Of a stretch of 64,000 nt of DNA, positions 8,922 to 17,868 are shown one piece after another. Under the pieces are notes generated by a model that was not told the DNA's origin, searched no databases, and saw nothing but the letters and a program-made list of their open reading frames with translations. A program made the position numbers and the translations under genes. Origin of the DNA: Rhodoferax antarcticus ANT.BR (lineage in GTDB: Bacteria > Pseudomonadota > Gammaproteobacteria > Burkholderiales > Burkholderiaceae_C); contig NZ_MSYM01000008.1 of the NCBI RefSeq assembly GCF_001938565.1, positions 275,762 to 339,761 on the forward strand. The letters are read 5' to 3'. Numbering within the stretch: the first letter of the stretch is position 1; each line of letters opens with the position of its first letter.

Positions 8922-10475
8922 TCAAACCGGGCAGACCACTTCAATCAGATGCGGCCCGCTCTTGGCAATGGCGACCTGCATTGCGGCTACAAAACCATCC
9001 ACATCGGTGACCCGGTGGGCGGGTACGCCATGGCCTTCAGACAGCTTCACCCAGTCGAGCTGCGGCTGGGTCACATTGAGCATGCGCACCGCGTTGCGGC
9101 CCACCGCCGTCACACCCACGCCGACCAGTTCGCCACGCAGGATTTGATAACCCTGGTTGGCAAAAACGACTGTGATCACCTTGAGCTGCTCGCGCGCCAT
9201 GGTCCACAGCGCCTGCAAGGTGTACATGGCCGAGCCGTCGCCGGTCAGCGCCAGCACCTGGCGGTTCGGGCAGGCAATGGCCGCGCCCACGGCATTTGGC
9301 AGACCAAAGCCAATAGCACCGCCGGTGGTGTGCAGCCAGTCATGGGCGCGTGCGCGGGCGCTTGGCGGCATCAGGTAGCGGGCCATGGTGATGCTCTCAT
9401 CCACCACGATGGCATTGCCCGGCAGCAGATGGGCCAGCGCCTGCCCGATGCGAGTCAGGTCCATCACCCTGCCCGAAGGCAGCTCGGGCAAGGCCAGCGG
9501 CAGTCGGTCGAAATCGTCATTCGCGCAAACGCCCAGGCAGTCGGCCAGCACGCCTAGCGTGTAGCCCACGTCCATGCTGCGGCTGCACAGGTCGTGAACC
9601 GCGGTGCCCGCTGCTTCCGGCAGGCTGGGTTTGCCCGGATAGGCAAAAAAGTTGGTCGGCCGCTGCGCCCCCACCAGCAGCATGTGCCGCACATCCTTAA
9701 GCACAGCCGCGTTCTCGTCCACGCCATAAGCCAGCCGCTCGAAAGCTACTGCCCCCACACCGCGACGAATGCGGCTGGCCAAATAGGGCGCGATCAGCCG
9801 CGCGCCGGTCTTTTTGGCGATGCGCGCCGCCAGCGGCCCGAGTTCGCCGTGCAGGGTTGGGCCATCCACCAGCAGGGCCGCGCCCGACAGTTGCAGCGTG
9901 TGTGCGGCGGCGCGGATGCGGGCCAGATCCGGGCGGATCAGCGCCGGGGTTGACACCCGCGCAGCCGACCCCTTGGCGGCTTGCCATGCCGTGTTGGCGG
10001 GCAGCACCAGCGTCGCCAACTGGCCGTTGTGCGCGCGTGCTGCCGCCATGGCGTGCGCGCCGTCACTGGCGACGTTGTTGGCATCGGTGCTGACGCGGGT
10101 CCAGTGGGCAATGGCCCGGCTCAGCGCAGAAATGTCGCCCTTCAGCGGGCTTTCATACGCCATGTGATGGGTGGCGTGGTCACCGACGATGGTCAGCATG
10201 GCGGAGCCCGCTTTGCGCGCGGTGTGCAGATTGGCAAAGCCGTTGCCCAGGCCGGGCGACAGATGCAGCAGCGTGGCCGCAATATCGCCCGTCATGCGAA
10301 AGTAGCCATCGGCCGCACCGGTGGCGCCGCCTTCAAACAGACACAGCACGCAGCGCAGGTCCGGGTGCGCGTCCAGCGCCGCGACAAAATGCATCTCAGA
10401 CGTGCCAGGGTTGGCAAAACACACTTTCATACCGCCGCGCAGCAGCGTTTGGACCAGGGATTGGGCACCGTTCAC
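8922..10475 (-). CDS. Thiamine diphosphate-dependent acetolactate synthase-like enzyme
   Basis: The protein of about 517 residues has the three-domain ThDP enzyme layout: an N-terminal PYR domain (ANPGTSEMHFVAAL, CLFEGGATGAADGY with the cofactor-activating glutamate), a central domain, and a C-terminal PP domain with the GDGSAMYTLQALWTMAREQLKVITVVFANQGY cofactor region (GDG plus asparagine). It resembles the acetolactate synthase large subunit/benzoylformate decarboxylase group; the substrate is not evident. The GTG at 10475 is preferred because TAGGAG lies eight bases upstream; a longer open frame runs into the neighbouring toxin gene. No regulatory subunit gene is adjacent. Confidence 0.8.
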   Translation of the reverse strand: MNGAQSLVQTLLRGGMKVCFANPGTSEMHFVAALDAHPDLRCVLCLFEGGATGAADGYFRMTGDIAATLLHLSPGLGNGFANLHTARKAGSAMLTIVGDHATHHMAYESPLKGDISALSRAIAHWTRVSTDANNVASDGAHAMAAARAHNGQLATLVLPANTAWQAAKGSAARVSTPALIRPDLARIRAAAHTLQLSGAALLVDGPTLHGELGPLAARIAKKTGARLIAPYLASRIRRGVGAVAFERLAYGVDENAAVLKDVRHMLLVGAQRPTNFFAYPGKPSLPEAAGTAVHDLCSRSMDVGYTLGVLADCLGVCANDDFDRLPLALPELPSGRVMDLTRIGQALAHLLPGNAIVVDESITMARYLMPPSARARAHDWLHTTGGAIGFGLPNAVGAAIACPNRQVLALTGDGSAMYTLQALWTMAREQLKVITVVFANQGYQILRGELVGVGVTAVGRNAVRMLNVTQPQLDWVKLSEGHGVPAHRVTDVDGFVAAMQVAIAKSGPHLIEVVCPV

Positions 10476-10509
10476 AGCAAACACTCCTATCGGCAAATTG
10501 CCAGACAAG

Positions 10510-10809
10510 TCATTGAACTTGCGGGTAATCCAACTCGCGCTGATGCCGAACCCGCAACACCAGCACGAGATCAAAAACCTCGTCGAATTGGTAAAGCGCA
10601 AGGTAGCCCGATGCACCACGTGAAATCACCAATTCGCGCAGTCCGTCTCCAATCGGGCGGCCAATTTTTGGATGCAACTGCAAAATTTCCAGCGCTTTGA
10701 GAACAATGTCAACGGTAGCAAACGCATGCTCTGGCGCCGTGTCTAACAAGAATTGCGTCAAACGTTCAAGGTCTGTGCCGGCCTCGGCGCTGAGAAGCCA
10801 GCGGGTCAT
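10510..10809 (-). CDS. RelE/ParE family toxin
   Basis: This 99-residue protein matches the ParE/RelE fold: an N-terminal helical hairpin with DLERLTQFLLDTAPEHA, then PKIGRPIGDGLRELVISRGASGYLALYQFDE and a C-terminal VLRVRHQRELDY strand. Such toxins inhibit gyrase (ParE) or cleave mRNA on ribosomes (RelE). ATG 10809 overlaps the upstream antitoxin stop (ATGA), the classic antitoxin-first arrangement. Which target is used cannot be read from the sequence. Confidence 0.88.
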   Translation of the reverse strand: MTRWLLSAEAGTDLERLTQFLLDTAPEHAFATVDIVLKALEILQLHPKIGRPIGDGLRELVISRGASGYLALYQFDEVFDLVLVLRVRHQRELDYPQVQ

Positions 10810-11126
10810 GTTTTTTCGCAAGGCAAGCTCTGACCAATGGCGTCTGTAAGCGCTAACGTCTTTGGCTTAACTGCACTTGCATCGCCATTGGCTTTGGCGC
10901 GAATGTAGGCAGCAAATTCTGCACCGTCATAGACCTGCCCGGTGTGCTTGACGGTAGACAGCGCTTGCAGGGCATCAGCGACAAACTGGTCATATCGGTC
11001 AGCAGACTCGACCGCCGTCTCAATCGCCTGCGCCATCACAGCATGCGCTGTCAGGCCTCTGCGTGCCGCCAACTCAACCACTTTAGCCTTGGTACTGGCT
11101 GGCAATTTGACTGAGACGAGGGGCAT
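10806..11126 (-). CDS. Ribbon-helix-helix antitoxin of the RelE/ParE pair
   Basis: This 106-residue protein begins with a ribbon-helix-helix segment (VSVKLPASTKAKVVELAARRGLTAHAVMAQAIE), followed by a tail that probably wraps the toxin. It precedes and overlaps the toxin gene by four bases. By analogy it represses its own promoter, which should lie upstream of 11126; the AT-rich sequence TTAACATGTTAACA at about 11159-11172 is a palindromic candidate operator. Confidence 0.85.
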   Translation of the reverse strand: MPLVSVKLPASTKAKVVELAARRGLTAHAVMAQAIETAVESADRYDQFVADALQALSTVKHTGQVYDGAEFAAYIRAKANGDASAVKPKTLALTDAIGQSLPCEKT

Positions 11127-11158
11127 GATGAACTCCTTGAAAACGCAAGCGTTGAGGT

Positions 11159-11172
11159 ATTAACATGTTAAC
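11159..11172. promoter_or_regulatory. Palindromic candidate operator upstream of the toxin-antitoxin pair
   Basis: The sequence TTAACATGTTAACA contains the perfect palindrome TTAACATGTTAA and lies about 35 bases upstream of the antitoxin start. Autorepression through such palindromes is usual for ribbon-helix-helix antitoxins; the link here is inferred from position only. Confidence 0.45.
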
Positions 11173-11232
11173 ACTTGAGAGTCTATGGCCTCTTGCCGAA
11201 CTTGCCGCCATGTCGAGCATGGCGAAGATCGC

Positions 11233-12096
11233 TCATGACGAAGGGCCGGCTTTCGAGCCTCGCAGCAGGGTCAGCGCAAGCACAGCGGAGGCCGCCATCA
11301 GCAGCAAACTTACCGCGTTCAACACCGGCGTGGCGCCTTCACGCATGCGGCCATACATCATCACCGTCAGCGGCGAGTCGGAGCCGACCAGCATCAGCGT
11401 GGTGTTGAAGTTCTCAAAACTCATCAGGAAAGAGATCGCCGCCGAGCCGATCAACGCCGGCCTCAAGTACGGCAGGGTGATGGTCCACAACACCGCTAGG
11501 CGTGACGCGCCGAGGTTGTAGGCGGCTTCTTCCAGCGTGATGTCAAAACGCTTCAGGCGCGCGGTGATGGTCAGCGTGGCAATCGACACGATGTACGAAA
11601 ACTGCCCGAGCACCACCAGCGGCAAGCCGGGGCGCAAAAACTCCAGTTCCAGGCCCCACAGGTCATCGGCCAGGTTGGCAATGCGGCTGGCAAACGCCAG
11701 AATCGAGATGCCCAGAATCACCCCCGGAATCACCAGCGGTGCCAGCATCAGCAAACTCAGCGCCTGTTTGCCGCGAAACTGGGTGCGCTCAATCAGAAAG
11801 GCGTTGGCCGTGCCCACCAGCACCGACAGAATAGTGACCCAGCAAGCCACCACCACACTGGTCCAAGCGCTGCCAAGCAGCGCCGCATCGGCAAACAGCC
11901 CGGTGCGCCCCGACCCGTCACGGCCAAAAAACCAGTCCAATGTGAAGCCCCGCCACGGCGGTGCAGGGTAAGGCGCGTCGTTGAAGGCAAACACCGCCAC
12001 CACCACCAGCGGCAGGAACAGGAACGCAAAAAAAGCCACACCATAAACGACGGTGCTGGCGCGCAACCACAGCGGGCGGGGCAGGGAGGAGATCAC
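11233..12096 (-). CDS. ABC transporter permease, PotC type
   Basis: This protein of about 287 residues has six predicted membrane helices, beginning VVYGVAFFAFLFLPLVVVAVFAF, and the cytoplasmic EAA loop EEAAYNLGASRLAVLWTITLPYLRPAL that docks on the ATPase. It resembles the second permease of polyamine/putrescine-type importers. I chose GTG 12096, eight bases after GGAG; the frame continues upstream to a TTG. It follows the first permease by about 100 bases containing a dispersed-repeat copy. The cognate binding-protein gene is broken by a stop, so transport may be lost. Confidence 0.85.
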   Translation of the reverse strand: MISSLPRPLWLRASTVVYGVAFFAFLFLPLVVVAVFAFNDAPYPAPPWRGFTLDWFFGRDGSGRTGLFADAALLGSAWTSVVVACWVTILSVLVGTANAFLIERTQFRGKQALSLLMLAPLVIPGVILGISILAFASRIANLADDLWGLELEFLRPGLPLVVLGQFSYIVSIATLTITARLKRFDITLEEAAYNLGASRLAVLWTITLPYLRPALIGSAAISFLMSFENFNTTLMLVGSDSPLTVMMYGRMREGATPVLNAVSLLLMAASAVLALTLLRGSKAGPSS

Positions 12097-12112
12097 CGTG
12101 CATCTCCACAAT

Positions 12113-12177
12113 CTTTTAAGTGAAATTGGCCTCTAGCCCAATCAATACGTGCGCTAACAGCTATTGATTCAGGAGTC
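12113..12177 (+). repeat. Dispersed repeat copy between two permease genes
   Basis: The stretch contains TTGGCCTCTAGCCCAATCAA and GCGCTAACAGCTATTGATTC, close to the copy at 16485-16540. It separates the two permease genes of an otherwise tight operon. Confidence 0.8.
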
Positions 12178-12199
12178 ACCAAGAAGTGAGCAAGCTGGA

Positions 12200-13090
12200 T
12201 CATGAGCGCTGCATCACTTCGCCAAACTTCTGCCCGCTGAGCTTCAAACCCACCCAGACGATGGCCGTGCTCAAACCCAGCAGCAAAAAGCCAAACGCCG
12301 CACCCTGCTCCCAGTTGAAGCGGGTGATGAACTGGGTGTAAATCTGCTCGGTAAACCACTGTGAGTTTTTGCCACCCAAAAGGGTGGGCGTCAGGTAGTT
12401 GCCCAAGGTGAGCATGAACACCACAATGCAGCCCGCCACAATGCCCGGTGCGGCGTGCGGAATGATGATCTGGCGCAGGATCGACCAGCCATTGCCACCC
12501 AAGTCATAAGCCGCTTCGATCAGCGAGTCGTCTAGGCTCTCCAGCGCACTGATCAGCGCAATCACCATGAACAGCATCGAGGTGTAGACCAGCCCGACCA
12601 GAATGGTGGCGTCGTGGTAGAGCATCTCGACCGGCGCCGGCGTCACACCCAGCCAAACCAGCAGCGCGGGCAACACGCCGGACTCGCGCAGCAGAATCAT
12701 CCAGCCCAGCGTGCGCACCGTCTCGCTCACCCAGAACGGGATCAGGCACATCACCAGCAGCATGGATTTGGACTTGCCTTTGATCAGCTTGGCAATCGTC
12801 CAGGCCATCGGAAACGCCATCAGCAGCGTGATGGCGGTGGCCACAATCGACATCAGCGCGGTGCGCATGAAGGTGTGCCAGTACAGCGGTTCCTCAAAGA
12901 AGGTACGAAATTGCGCCAGGCTGGGCTCGTAAACGCGCGGCGCCACACGCGCCCGTAGCGACAAGATGCCCAGCTCCACATGCGGCAGCACAATCAGCCC
13001 GAGCAACCACAGCAGCGCCGGCGACAGCAAGAGCATCAGCATCAGCCGCGCAGCGTGCCGCGAGGGGTTGGCAGGGTCAGCTGAAGACAT
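12200..13090 (-). CDS. ABC transporter permease, PotB type
   Basis: This 296-residue membrane protein has about six helices (first: LMLMLLLSPALLWLLGLIVL) and the EAA loop EAAYDLGGNGWSILRQIIIPHAAPGI. It is the first permease of a polyamine-type importer. ATG 13090 (MSSADPANPSRHA) overlaps the ATPase gene by 14 bases, which indicates co-translation. Together with the ATPase, second permease and the interrupted binding protein it forms one operon on the minus strand. Confidence 0.86.
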   Translation of the reverse strand: MSSADPANPSRHAARLMLMLLLSPALLWLLGLIVLPHVELGILSLRARVAPRVYEPSLAQFRTFFEEPLYWHTFMRTALMSIVATAITLLMAFPMAWTIAKLIKGKSKSMLLVMCLIPFWVSETVRTLGWMILLRESGVLPALLVWLGVTPAPVEMLYHDATILVGLVYTSMLFMVIALISALESLDDSLIEAAYDLGGNGWSILRQIIIPHAAPGIVAGCIVVFMLTLGNYLTPTLLGGKNSQWFTEQIYTQFITRFNWEQGAAFGFLLLGLSTAIVWVGLKLSGQKFGEVMQRS

Positions 13091-14231
13091 GCTCGTCGGC
13101 CGTGGTATCTGCGGCAAAACATACCGCGCGCTGCGGGTCGAAGCCGAAAGACACGGTTTCACCCACTGTCAGGTCGGCAAACTCGCCGGTTTGCGGCAGC
13201 GCAATGCGGAACTCGGTGTTGGATTGCGCCTCGTGCAGCAGCACCGCCGAATTGGCCCCGTCAAACAGCAAACTGTCCACACGGGCGGTGAAATGGGGCA
13301 AGCCTGCATCCGTCAGTGTGGCGGCCTGGCGCGCCAGACGAGCCACTTCCGGGCGAACGAAAGCTTCCACCGCGTCACCCGCGGCAATCTTGCCAATAGC
13401 GCGCGCCGGCATCACCAAACCTTGTGCGCTGGTGACGGTAACGATGCCACCCTTGACTTCGGTAGCGCGACCCGCCATGCGGTTGTTGGCACCGACAAAA
13501 CCCGCCACAAACGGCGTTTGCGGCTCGTAATAAAGCTGTTGCGGTGTGCCCACCTGCTCAAAGCGGCCATGGTTCATCACCGCCACATGGTCACTCAGCA
13601 CCAGTGCTTCGGATTGGTCGTGGGTGATGTAGACAAAAGTAGTGCCGAAAGCGGCCTGCAACTGTTTCAGCTCAATCTTCATGTGCTCGCGCAGCTTCAA
13701 ATCAAGCGCGCCCAGCGGCTCATCAAGCAGCAGCAGCGTGGGTTCGAGCACCAAGCTGCGGGCAATCGCCACGCGCTGCTTTTGCCCGCCCGAGAGCTGG
13801 TCGACCCGTTTTGCCTGCGCACCGGGCAGGCTCACGCGCTCCAGCATGTCGCCCACGCGCCGCTTGATCTCGTCTTTGGCCACGCCTCGGCGTGCCAGGC
13901 CGTAGCCGACGTTCTCGCCCACGCTCATCATCGGAAACAGCGCCAGGTGCTGAAACACCATGTTCACTGGGCGCTTGTTGGGCGGCACGCCGCGCATGGC
14001 TTTTCCGCCGATGTGAATCTCGCCCGAGTCGGCTTCCAGAAACCCGGCAATCATGCGCAACAGCGTGGTCTTGCCGCAGCCCGAGGGCCCCAGTATGGAA
14101 AAGAAACTGCCGCGCGCCACCGAGAACGACAAATCGTCCACCGCGCGGAAAGCACCGTAGTGCTTGGCCACGCAGGTGGCTTGCAGGTCAGGCTGCGCCG
14201 TATTTGGCGCAGCAGGTGTTGTTGTATTCAA
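13077..14231 (-). CDS. ABC transporter ATPase, PotA type
   Basis: The protein of about 384 residues has Walker A (GPSGCGKTT), signature (LSGGQKQRVAIARSL), Walker B (LLLDEPLGALD) and a C-terminal TOBE-like domain (about residues 260-380). It energises the polyamine-type importer. The start is uncertain: no ATG is well placed, and TTG 14231 (MNTTTPAAPNTAQPDL) leaves a normal-length N-terminus, while the open frame runs back to 14297. It lies between the interrupted binding-protein gene and the permeases. Confidence 0.85.
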   Translation of the reverse strand: MNTTTPAAPNTAQPDLQATCVAKHYGAFRAVDDLSFSVARGSFFSILGPSGCGKTTLLRMIAGFLEADSGEIHIGGKAMRGVPPNKRPVNMVFQHLALFPMMSVGENVGYGLARRGVAKDEIKRRVGDMLERVSLPGAQAKRVDQLSGGQKQRVAIARSLVLEPTLLLLDEPLGALDLKLREHMKIELKQLQAAFGTTFVYITHDQSEALVLSDHVAVMNHGRFEQVGTPQQLYYEPQTPFVAGFVGANNRMAGRATEVKGGIVTVTSAQGLVMPARAIGKIAAGDAVEAFVRPEVARLARQAATLTDAGLPHFTARVDSLLFDGANSAVLLHEAQSNTEFRIALPQTGEFADLTVGETVSFGFDPQRAVCFAADTTADEHVFS

Positions 14232-14371
14232 AGTCGATGTGTTTGTGCTTCGGCACCGCGTGTAGGAGACAAGCAATTTCCCGCCGGGCCGCCCCAAGGG
14301 TTCTCGAAGAGCGGCGGAGCCAAATTAGCCTTCGCGGGGGGAAAGAGGACACGCAGTGCCGAACGTGGGGG

Positions 14372-15439
14372 CTAGTTCGCCGCTTTGATGCGGTCCAGCA
14401 CCCGGCCTTCGATTTCTTCCAGTCCAGCAGGCACAGCCGGGTACCACTTGACGTTTTTCAGGGCGGCTTCAGGGAAGCTGGCAGCAAACTGCGCCTTCAG
14501 CTTGGCATCCATCAGCTTGTCGGCGCCTTTGGAGGCGGTGAATTGGCCAGCAGCGGTTCCCACTTTGGCAGCAATTTCAGGACGCATGTTGAAGTTGATC
14601 CAGGCTTAGGCGGCAGCATCGTTTTTGCCTTTGGCCGGAATGGCATAGGCGTCAATCCAGCCCAATGCACCCGATTTAGGGGCAATGTATCTGAACTCAT
14701 CCTGTTGCGTGTTGAGCTTCCAACCACCTGTATCCCAGGCCATCGCGCCAACGATTTCGCCCGAAAGAAAGCCATTGACGACCTGGTCTTTGTTGTCCCA
14801 ATAAAAACGCAGGTTGCTCTTGCAAGCAATCATTGTCTTGCCAACTTCATCCATCAGGTCGCCATAGGCTTTAGGGTTTTTGTAAAGCGCAAACGGGTCT
14901 TTGCCGGATGCGAAAGCAAACGCCAGCAGGGCTGGGCGCTTCAGACGCAAGGTGGTTTTGCCTTTGAATTCAGGTTTGCATAGGTCAGGATAGTCGTTCA
15001 TCTTGGCCAGTTTGGTGTTGACCACCAAGCCATCGGTGCCCCAGATGTGCGGCAGGCCATACACCTTGCCGTCAATGGTTGTGTTCTTCTTGGTGGCATC
15101 CAGCATGGAAGGGATGAACAGATTGGTTTTGATCTTGCTCAGGTCCATCGGTTTGTAGATACCGAATTCGGTTTGCGGGCCATTGATGCGGTCTTGCGAG
15201 GGCTGGACCAGATCAAAACCAGCGCCACCGGTGGCGCGCAACTTGGAGATCATCTCCTCGTTGTTGGACAGGGTCAGCTCGACTTTGTAACCGCTCTCTT
15301 TCTCAAATTGCGCCACCACATCAGCAGGCGCGTAGTCGGCCCAGGTGAGCAAGCGCAATGTCTTTTCCTGGGCTTGGGCCAAGCCAGAGAAGCCCAGCGC
15401 CACAACGGCAGCAGCAAGAAGGGAGTAACGAAGTTTCAT
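14372..15439 (-). pseudogene. Polyamine-type periplasmic binding protein (PotD/PotF family) with an in-frame stop
   Basis: The full frame would give about 355 residues: signal peptide (MKLRYSLLAAAVVALGFSGLAQA), then a binding protein of the spermidine/putrescine class (LRLLTWADYAPADVVAQFEK). A TAA at 14606-14608 interrupts it after KGKNDAAA. The same frame continues as AWINFNMRPEIAAKVGTAAG to the normal end, so relatives reading a tyrosine (AAAYAWINF) would be restored by one base change. Nothing else is damaged. It is therefore a very recent nonsense mutation or a sequence error. The truncated form lacks the last 78 residues, which normally close the second lobe. Confidence 0.85.
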
Positions 15440-15513
15440 GGATCAGTCCTTGAGGTTGGTGAAGAAAACTCGTGCGAAGCTGCGAATGCGCCCCGGGCAG
15501 AGACTGGGACAGT

Positions 15514-15542
15514 ACGACAACCGCGTGACAGTTTAGTGTCAC
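15514..15542 (-). promoter_or_regulatory. PHO-box-like direct repeats upstream of the polyamine-type transporter
   Basis: On the minus strand there are three 7-mers with 4-base gaps: GTGACAC, CTGTCAC, TTGTCGT. The 11-bp period and similarity to CTGTCAT match the PhoB box. The region also lies upstream of the AIM24 gene on the other strand. Confidence 0.45.
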
Positions 15543-15653
15543 ATTTCATTGCGGACAAGGCAGCAGCCTGGCAACACCAAAATCGTTGAAAAACTTGCTA
15601 TCGTTGAGCTTGCCCCAGGCGCAAGGCGTGGGCTTTATTTTCAGGAGATGAAG

Positions 15654-16469
15654 ATGGCGATGGACGTGGTGGACTACGAGATTTTTGGCAACGAAATGCA
15701 ATACGTCGAGGTCGAGCTCGACCCCGGCGAGGCCGCGGTGGGTGAAGCCGGGGTGATGATGTACATGCAGGCCGGTATCCAGATGGACACCGTGTTTGGC
15801 GACGGCGCCCAGCAAGGCGGGCTGTTTGGCAAGCTCATGGGCGCGGGCAAACGGCTGCTCACCGGTGAAAGCCTGTTCACCACCGTGTTTCTGAACACCG
15901 CCACCAGCAAGCAGCGCGTAGCGTTTGCCGCACCCTACCCCGGCAAAATTGTCCCGATGGATTTGCGTGCGCTGGGTGGCACGCTGATCTGCCAGAAAGA
16001 CTCTTTTTTATGCGCCGCCAAGGGCGTGTCGCTGGGCATTGCGCTACAAAAGAAACTCGGCGCTGGCCTGTTTGGCGGTGAAGGCTTCATCATGCAAAAG
16101 CTCGACGGTGACGGCATGGCCTTCATCCACGCCGGTGGCACGCTGATGGAGCGCACCTTGGCCCCGGGCGAAACGCTGCGGGTGGACACCGGCTGTGTGG
16201 TGGCGTACCAGCCGAGTGTGGACTTTGACATCCAGTACGTGGGCAAGATCAAGTCGGCGTTGTTTGGTGGCGAGGGGCTGTTTTTTGCGACGCTGCGTGG
16301 CCCTGGCAAGATCTGGCTGCAGTCGCTGCCGCTGTCACGCCTGGCCAACCGCATCATCCTGTCGGCCCCGGCAGCGGGCGGCAAATCGGCAGAACAGGGT
16401 TCAATGCTGGGCGCGGCTGTCATTGGCGGCGGCCTACTCGGTGGCTTGCTGGGCGGCGAGAGCGATTAA
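15654..16469 (+). CDS. AIM24 family (TIGR00266-type) protein
   Basis: This 271-residue protein belongs to the AIM24/DUF124 beta-barrel family, with conserved segments [38 protein letters not shown] and [21 protein letters not shown]. The mitochondrial relative is a membrane-associated protein; the bacterial role is unknown. The start ATG 15654 is six bases after CAGGAG. The C-terminal glycine-rich tail ([11 protein letters not shown]) is hydrophobic and may touch the membrane. It is followed by a dispersed-repeat copy and parA. Confidence 0.85.
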   Translation: MAMDVVDYEIFGNEMQYVEVELDPGEAAVGEAGVMMYMQAGIQMDTVFGDGAQQGGLFGKLMGAGKRLLTGESLFTTVFLNTATSKQRVAFAAPYPGKIVPMDLRALGGTLICQKDSFLCAAKGVSLGIALQKKLGAGLFGGEGFIMQKLDGDGMAFIHAGGTLMERTLAPGETLRVDTGCVVAYQPSVDFDIQYVGKIKSALFGGEGLFFATLRGPGKIWLQSLPLSRLANRIILSAPAAGGKSAEQGSMLGAAVIGGGLLGGLLGGESD

Positions 16470-16484
16470 GCGCAAGAGTTATAT

Positions 16485-16540
16485 GCTTTTTAGGCCTCTA
16501 GCCCTTTAAGAATAAGCGCTAATAGCTATTGAATCAGGAG
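16485..16540 (+). repeat. Dispersed repeat copy that supplies the parA ribosome site
   Basis: This is the clearest copy: TTTTTAGGCCTCTAGCCC, then AATAAGCGCTAATAGCTATT, then GAATCAGGAG. Its terminal AGGAG (16536-16540) sits five bases before the parA ATG and acts as the only visible Shine-Dalgarno. Confidence 0.85.
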
Positions 16541-16545
16541 TATTT

Positions 16546-17163
16546 ATGTCAGTGATCGCAGTTGCTAATCCGAAGGGTGGCGTGGGCAAGTCGACGCTTT
16601 CCAGCCAGATTGCGGGCTACCTGGCGTCGCAGGGCCATCCGGTGATGCTCGGTGACATAGACCGCCAGCAGTCATGCAAGCTCTGGCTGTCGCTGCGGCC
16701 AGCGTCTGCACGGCCCATCAACAGCTGGGAGGTGAACCGCGACGAGCTGGCCAAGCCGCCCAAAGGCACCACCCATGTGGTACTGGACACGCCAGCGGGT
16801 CTGCATGGCAAACGGCTGAAAGAAGTTTTGAAACTGGCCCACAAGGTGGTGGTGCCGCTGCAGCCCAGCGTGTTTGACATCTTTGCCACCAAAGATTTTC
16901 TGGACGAACTCAGCGCCAGCAACCAAGCTGCCAAAACACAGATCGGCATCGTTGGCATGCGGGTGGACGAGCGCACCCGCGCCGCCGAGCAGCTGCGCCA
17001 ATTTGTCGAGTCGACCGGTCTGCCGGTGCTCGGCTACCTGCGCGACACCCAAAACTACGTACAACTCGCCGGCCGAGGCCTGACCGTGTTTGACCTCACG
17101 CCTGAACGAGTCGCCCGCGATTTGGCGCAATGGCAACCGATTTGCGACTGGTTGGATCAGTAG
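16546..17163 (+). CDS. Orphan ParA/MinD-type ATPase
   Basis: This 205-residue P-loop ATPase has the deviant Walker A KGGVGKST near the N-terminus, the Walker A' region LGDIDRQQSC and Walker B VVLDTPAG. It lacks an N-terminal helix-turn-helix domain and no parB lies beside it, so it is an orphan of the small ParA group that positions protein cargo or chromosomes. Its 3' end overlaps the convergent toxin gene by seven bases. The ribosome site comes from the upstream dispersed repeat. Confidence 0.88.
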   Translation: MSVIAVANPKGGVGKSTLSSQIAGYLASQGHPVMLGDIDRQQSCKLWLSLRPASARPINSWEVNRDELAKPPKGTTHVVLDTPAGLHGKRLKEVLKLAHKVVVPLQPSVFDIFATKDFLDELSASNQAAKTQIGIVGMRVDERTRAAEQLRQFVESTGLPVLGYLRDTQNYVQLAGRGLTVFDLTPERVARDLAQWQPICDWLDQ

Positions 17164-17447
17164 CCCAGTTCTTTTTGGTGCCGCACCGCCAGAATCACAG
17201 CGGTTTGGCCGTCAAAGTGGTACAGCGCGATGTAGCCGCTGTCGCCAAAGTCAATCATCCACTCCCGGTAATCTGCAGGAAACTCCTCTGCTGGTCGGCC
17301 TACGCGTGGTTGCAGGGCCAGTGTCCTAACACCTTGGCGGATGGCGGTTACGGCGCGTTTGGCAGCATCAGGACTTTTGGTGACTAGAAAATGGTGAAGT
17401 CGCTGCAGATCCAGCAGTGCTGGTTGCGACCAAATCAGACGTGGCAT
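17157..17447 (-). CDS. RelE/ParE family toxin (second pair)
   Basis: The 96-residue protein has the ParE/RelE pattern: SQPALLDLQRLHHFLVTKSPDAAKRAVTAI, then QPRVGRPAEEFPADYREWMIDFGDSGYIALYHF and VRHQKELGY at the end. It is unlike the toxin at 10510-10809 except in family, so the pairs were probably acquired separately. The gene overlaps its antitoxin by 13 bases. Confidence 0.88.
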   Translation of the reverse strand: MPRLIWSQPALLDLQRLHHFLVTKSPDAAKRAVTAIRQGVRTLALQPRVGRPAEEFPADYREWMIDFGDSGYIALYHFDGQTAVILAVRHQKELGY

Positions 17448-17725
17448 GCAGGTGGCTCCACGTCCTCGCCCGCCTCAAGTTTTGCCAGCCAGGCGTCCGC
17501 TTCTTCCTGCGTGACATGCAGCCCCGACGCTTGGTAGGCCTCCCAGGCTGCGATACCGTTTTGCCGATAGGCTTCCAGCTTTTCCTCGCGCTCAATGTAT
17601 TGCTGGATGGCTTCGCGCATAAGCCAGTGCGTGGTGCGCCTGCGTGAAGTTGCCAGACGGTCGATCCGGCCACGCGTTTCCTGATCCAGCTTGACGGACA
17701 CCGGTCGGGCAACGATTGCGGTCAT
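17435..17725 (-). CDS. Ribbon-helix-helix antitoxin (second pair)
   Basis: This 96-residue protein begins with VSVKLDQETRGRIDRLATSRRRTTHWLMREAIQQYIE, a CopG/ParD-type ribbon-helix-helix, followed by an acidic C-terminal helix (EEADAWLAKLEAGEDVE) that should neutralise the toxin. It precedes the toxin gene. TGAGGTTATTGAAAGGTATTA just upstream (17739-17759) is AT-rich and may hold the promoter. Confidence 0.85.
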   Translation of the reverse strand: MTAIVARPVSVKLDQETRGRIDRLATSRRRTTHWLMREAIQQYIEREEKLEAYRQNGIAAWEAYQASGLHVTQEEADAWLAKLEAGEDVEPPACHV

Positions 17726-17868
17726 GAAACGTGCTCCTGAGGTTATTGAAAGGTATTACTTTACATGACTTCCGGGCGGGAGCCCTGCGAGCCGCGTGCT
17801 GCAACCGTGACAGTACGAAGGGAGGTGGTCGCGGTTCATGACCACCTCGAGCTAGGCGACAGTCGGCT

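Noticed and set aside
12966..14375. 469-codon open frame antisense to the ABC ATPase
   Set aside because: The opposite strand has complete ABC transporter motifs; this frame is a shadow from high GC third positions.
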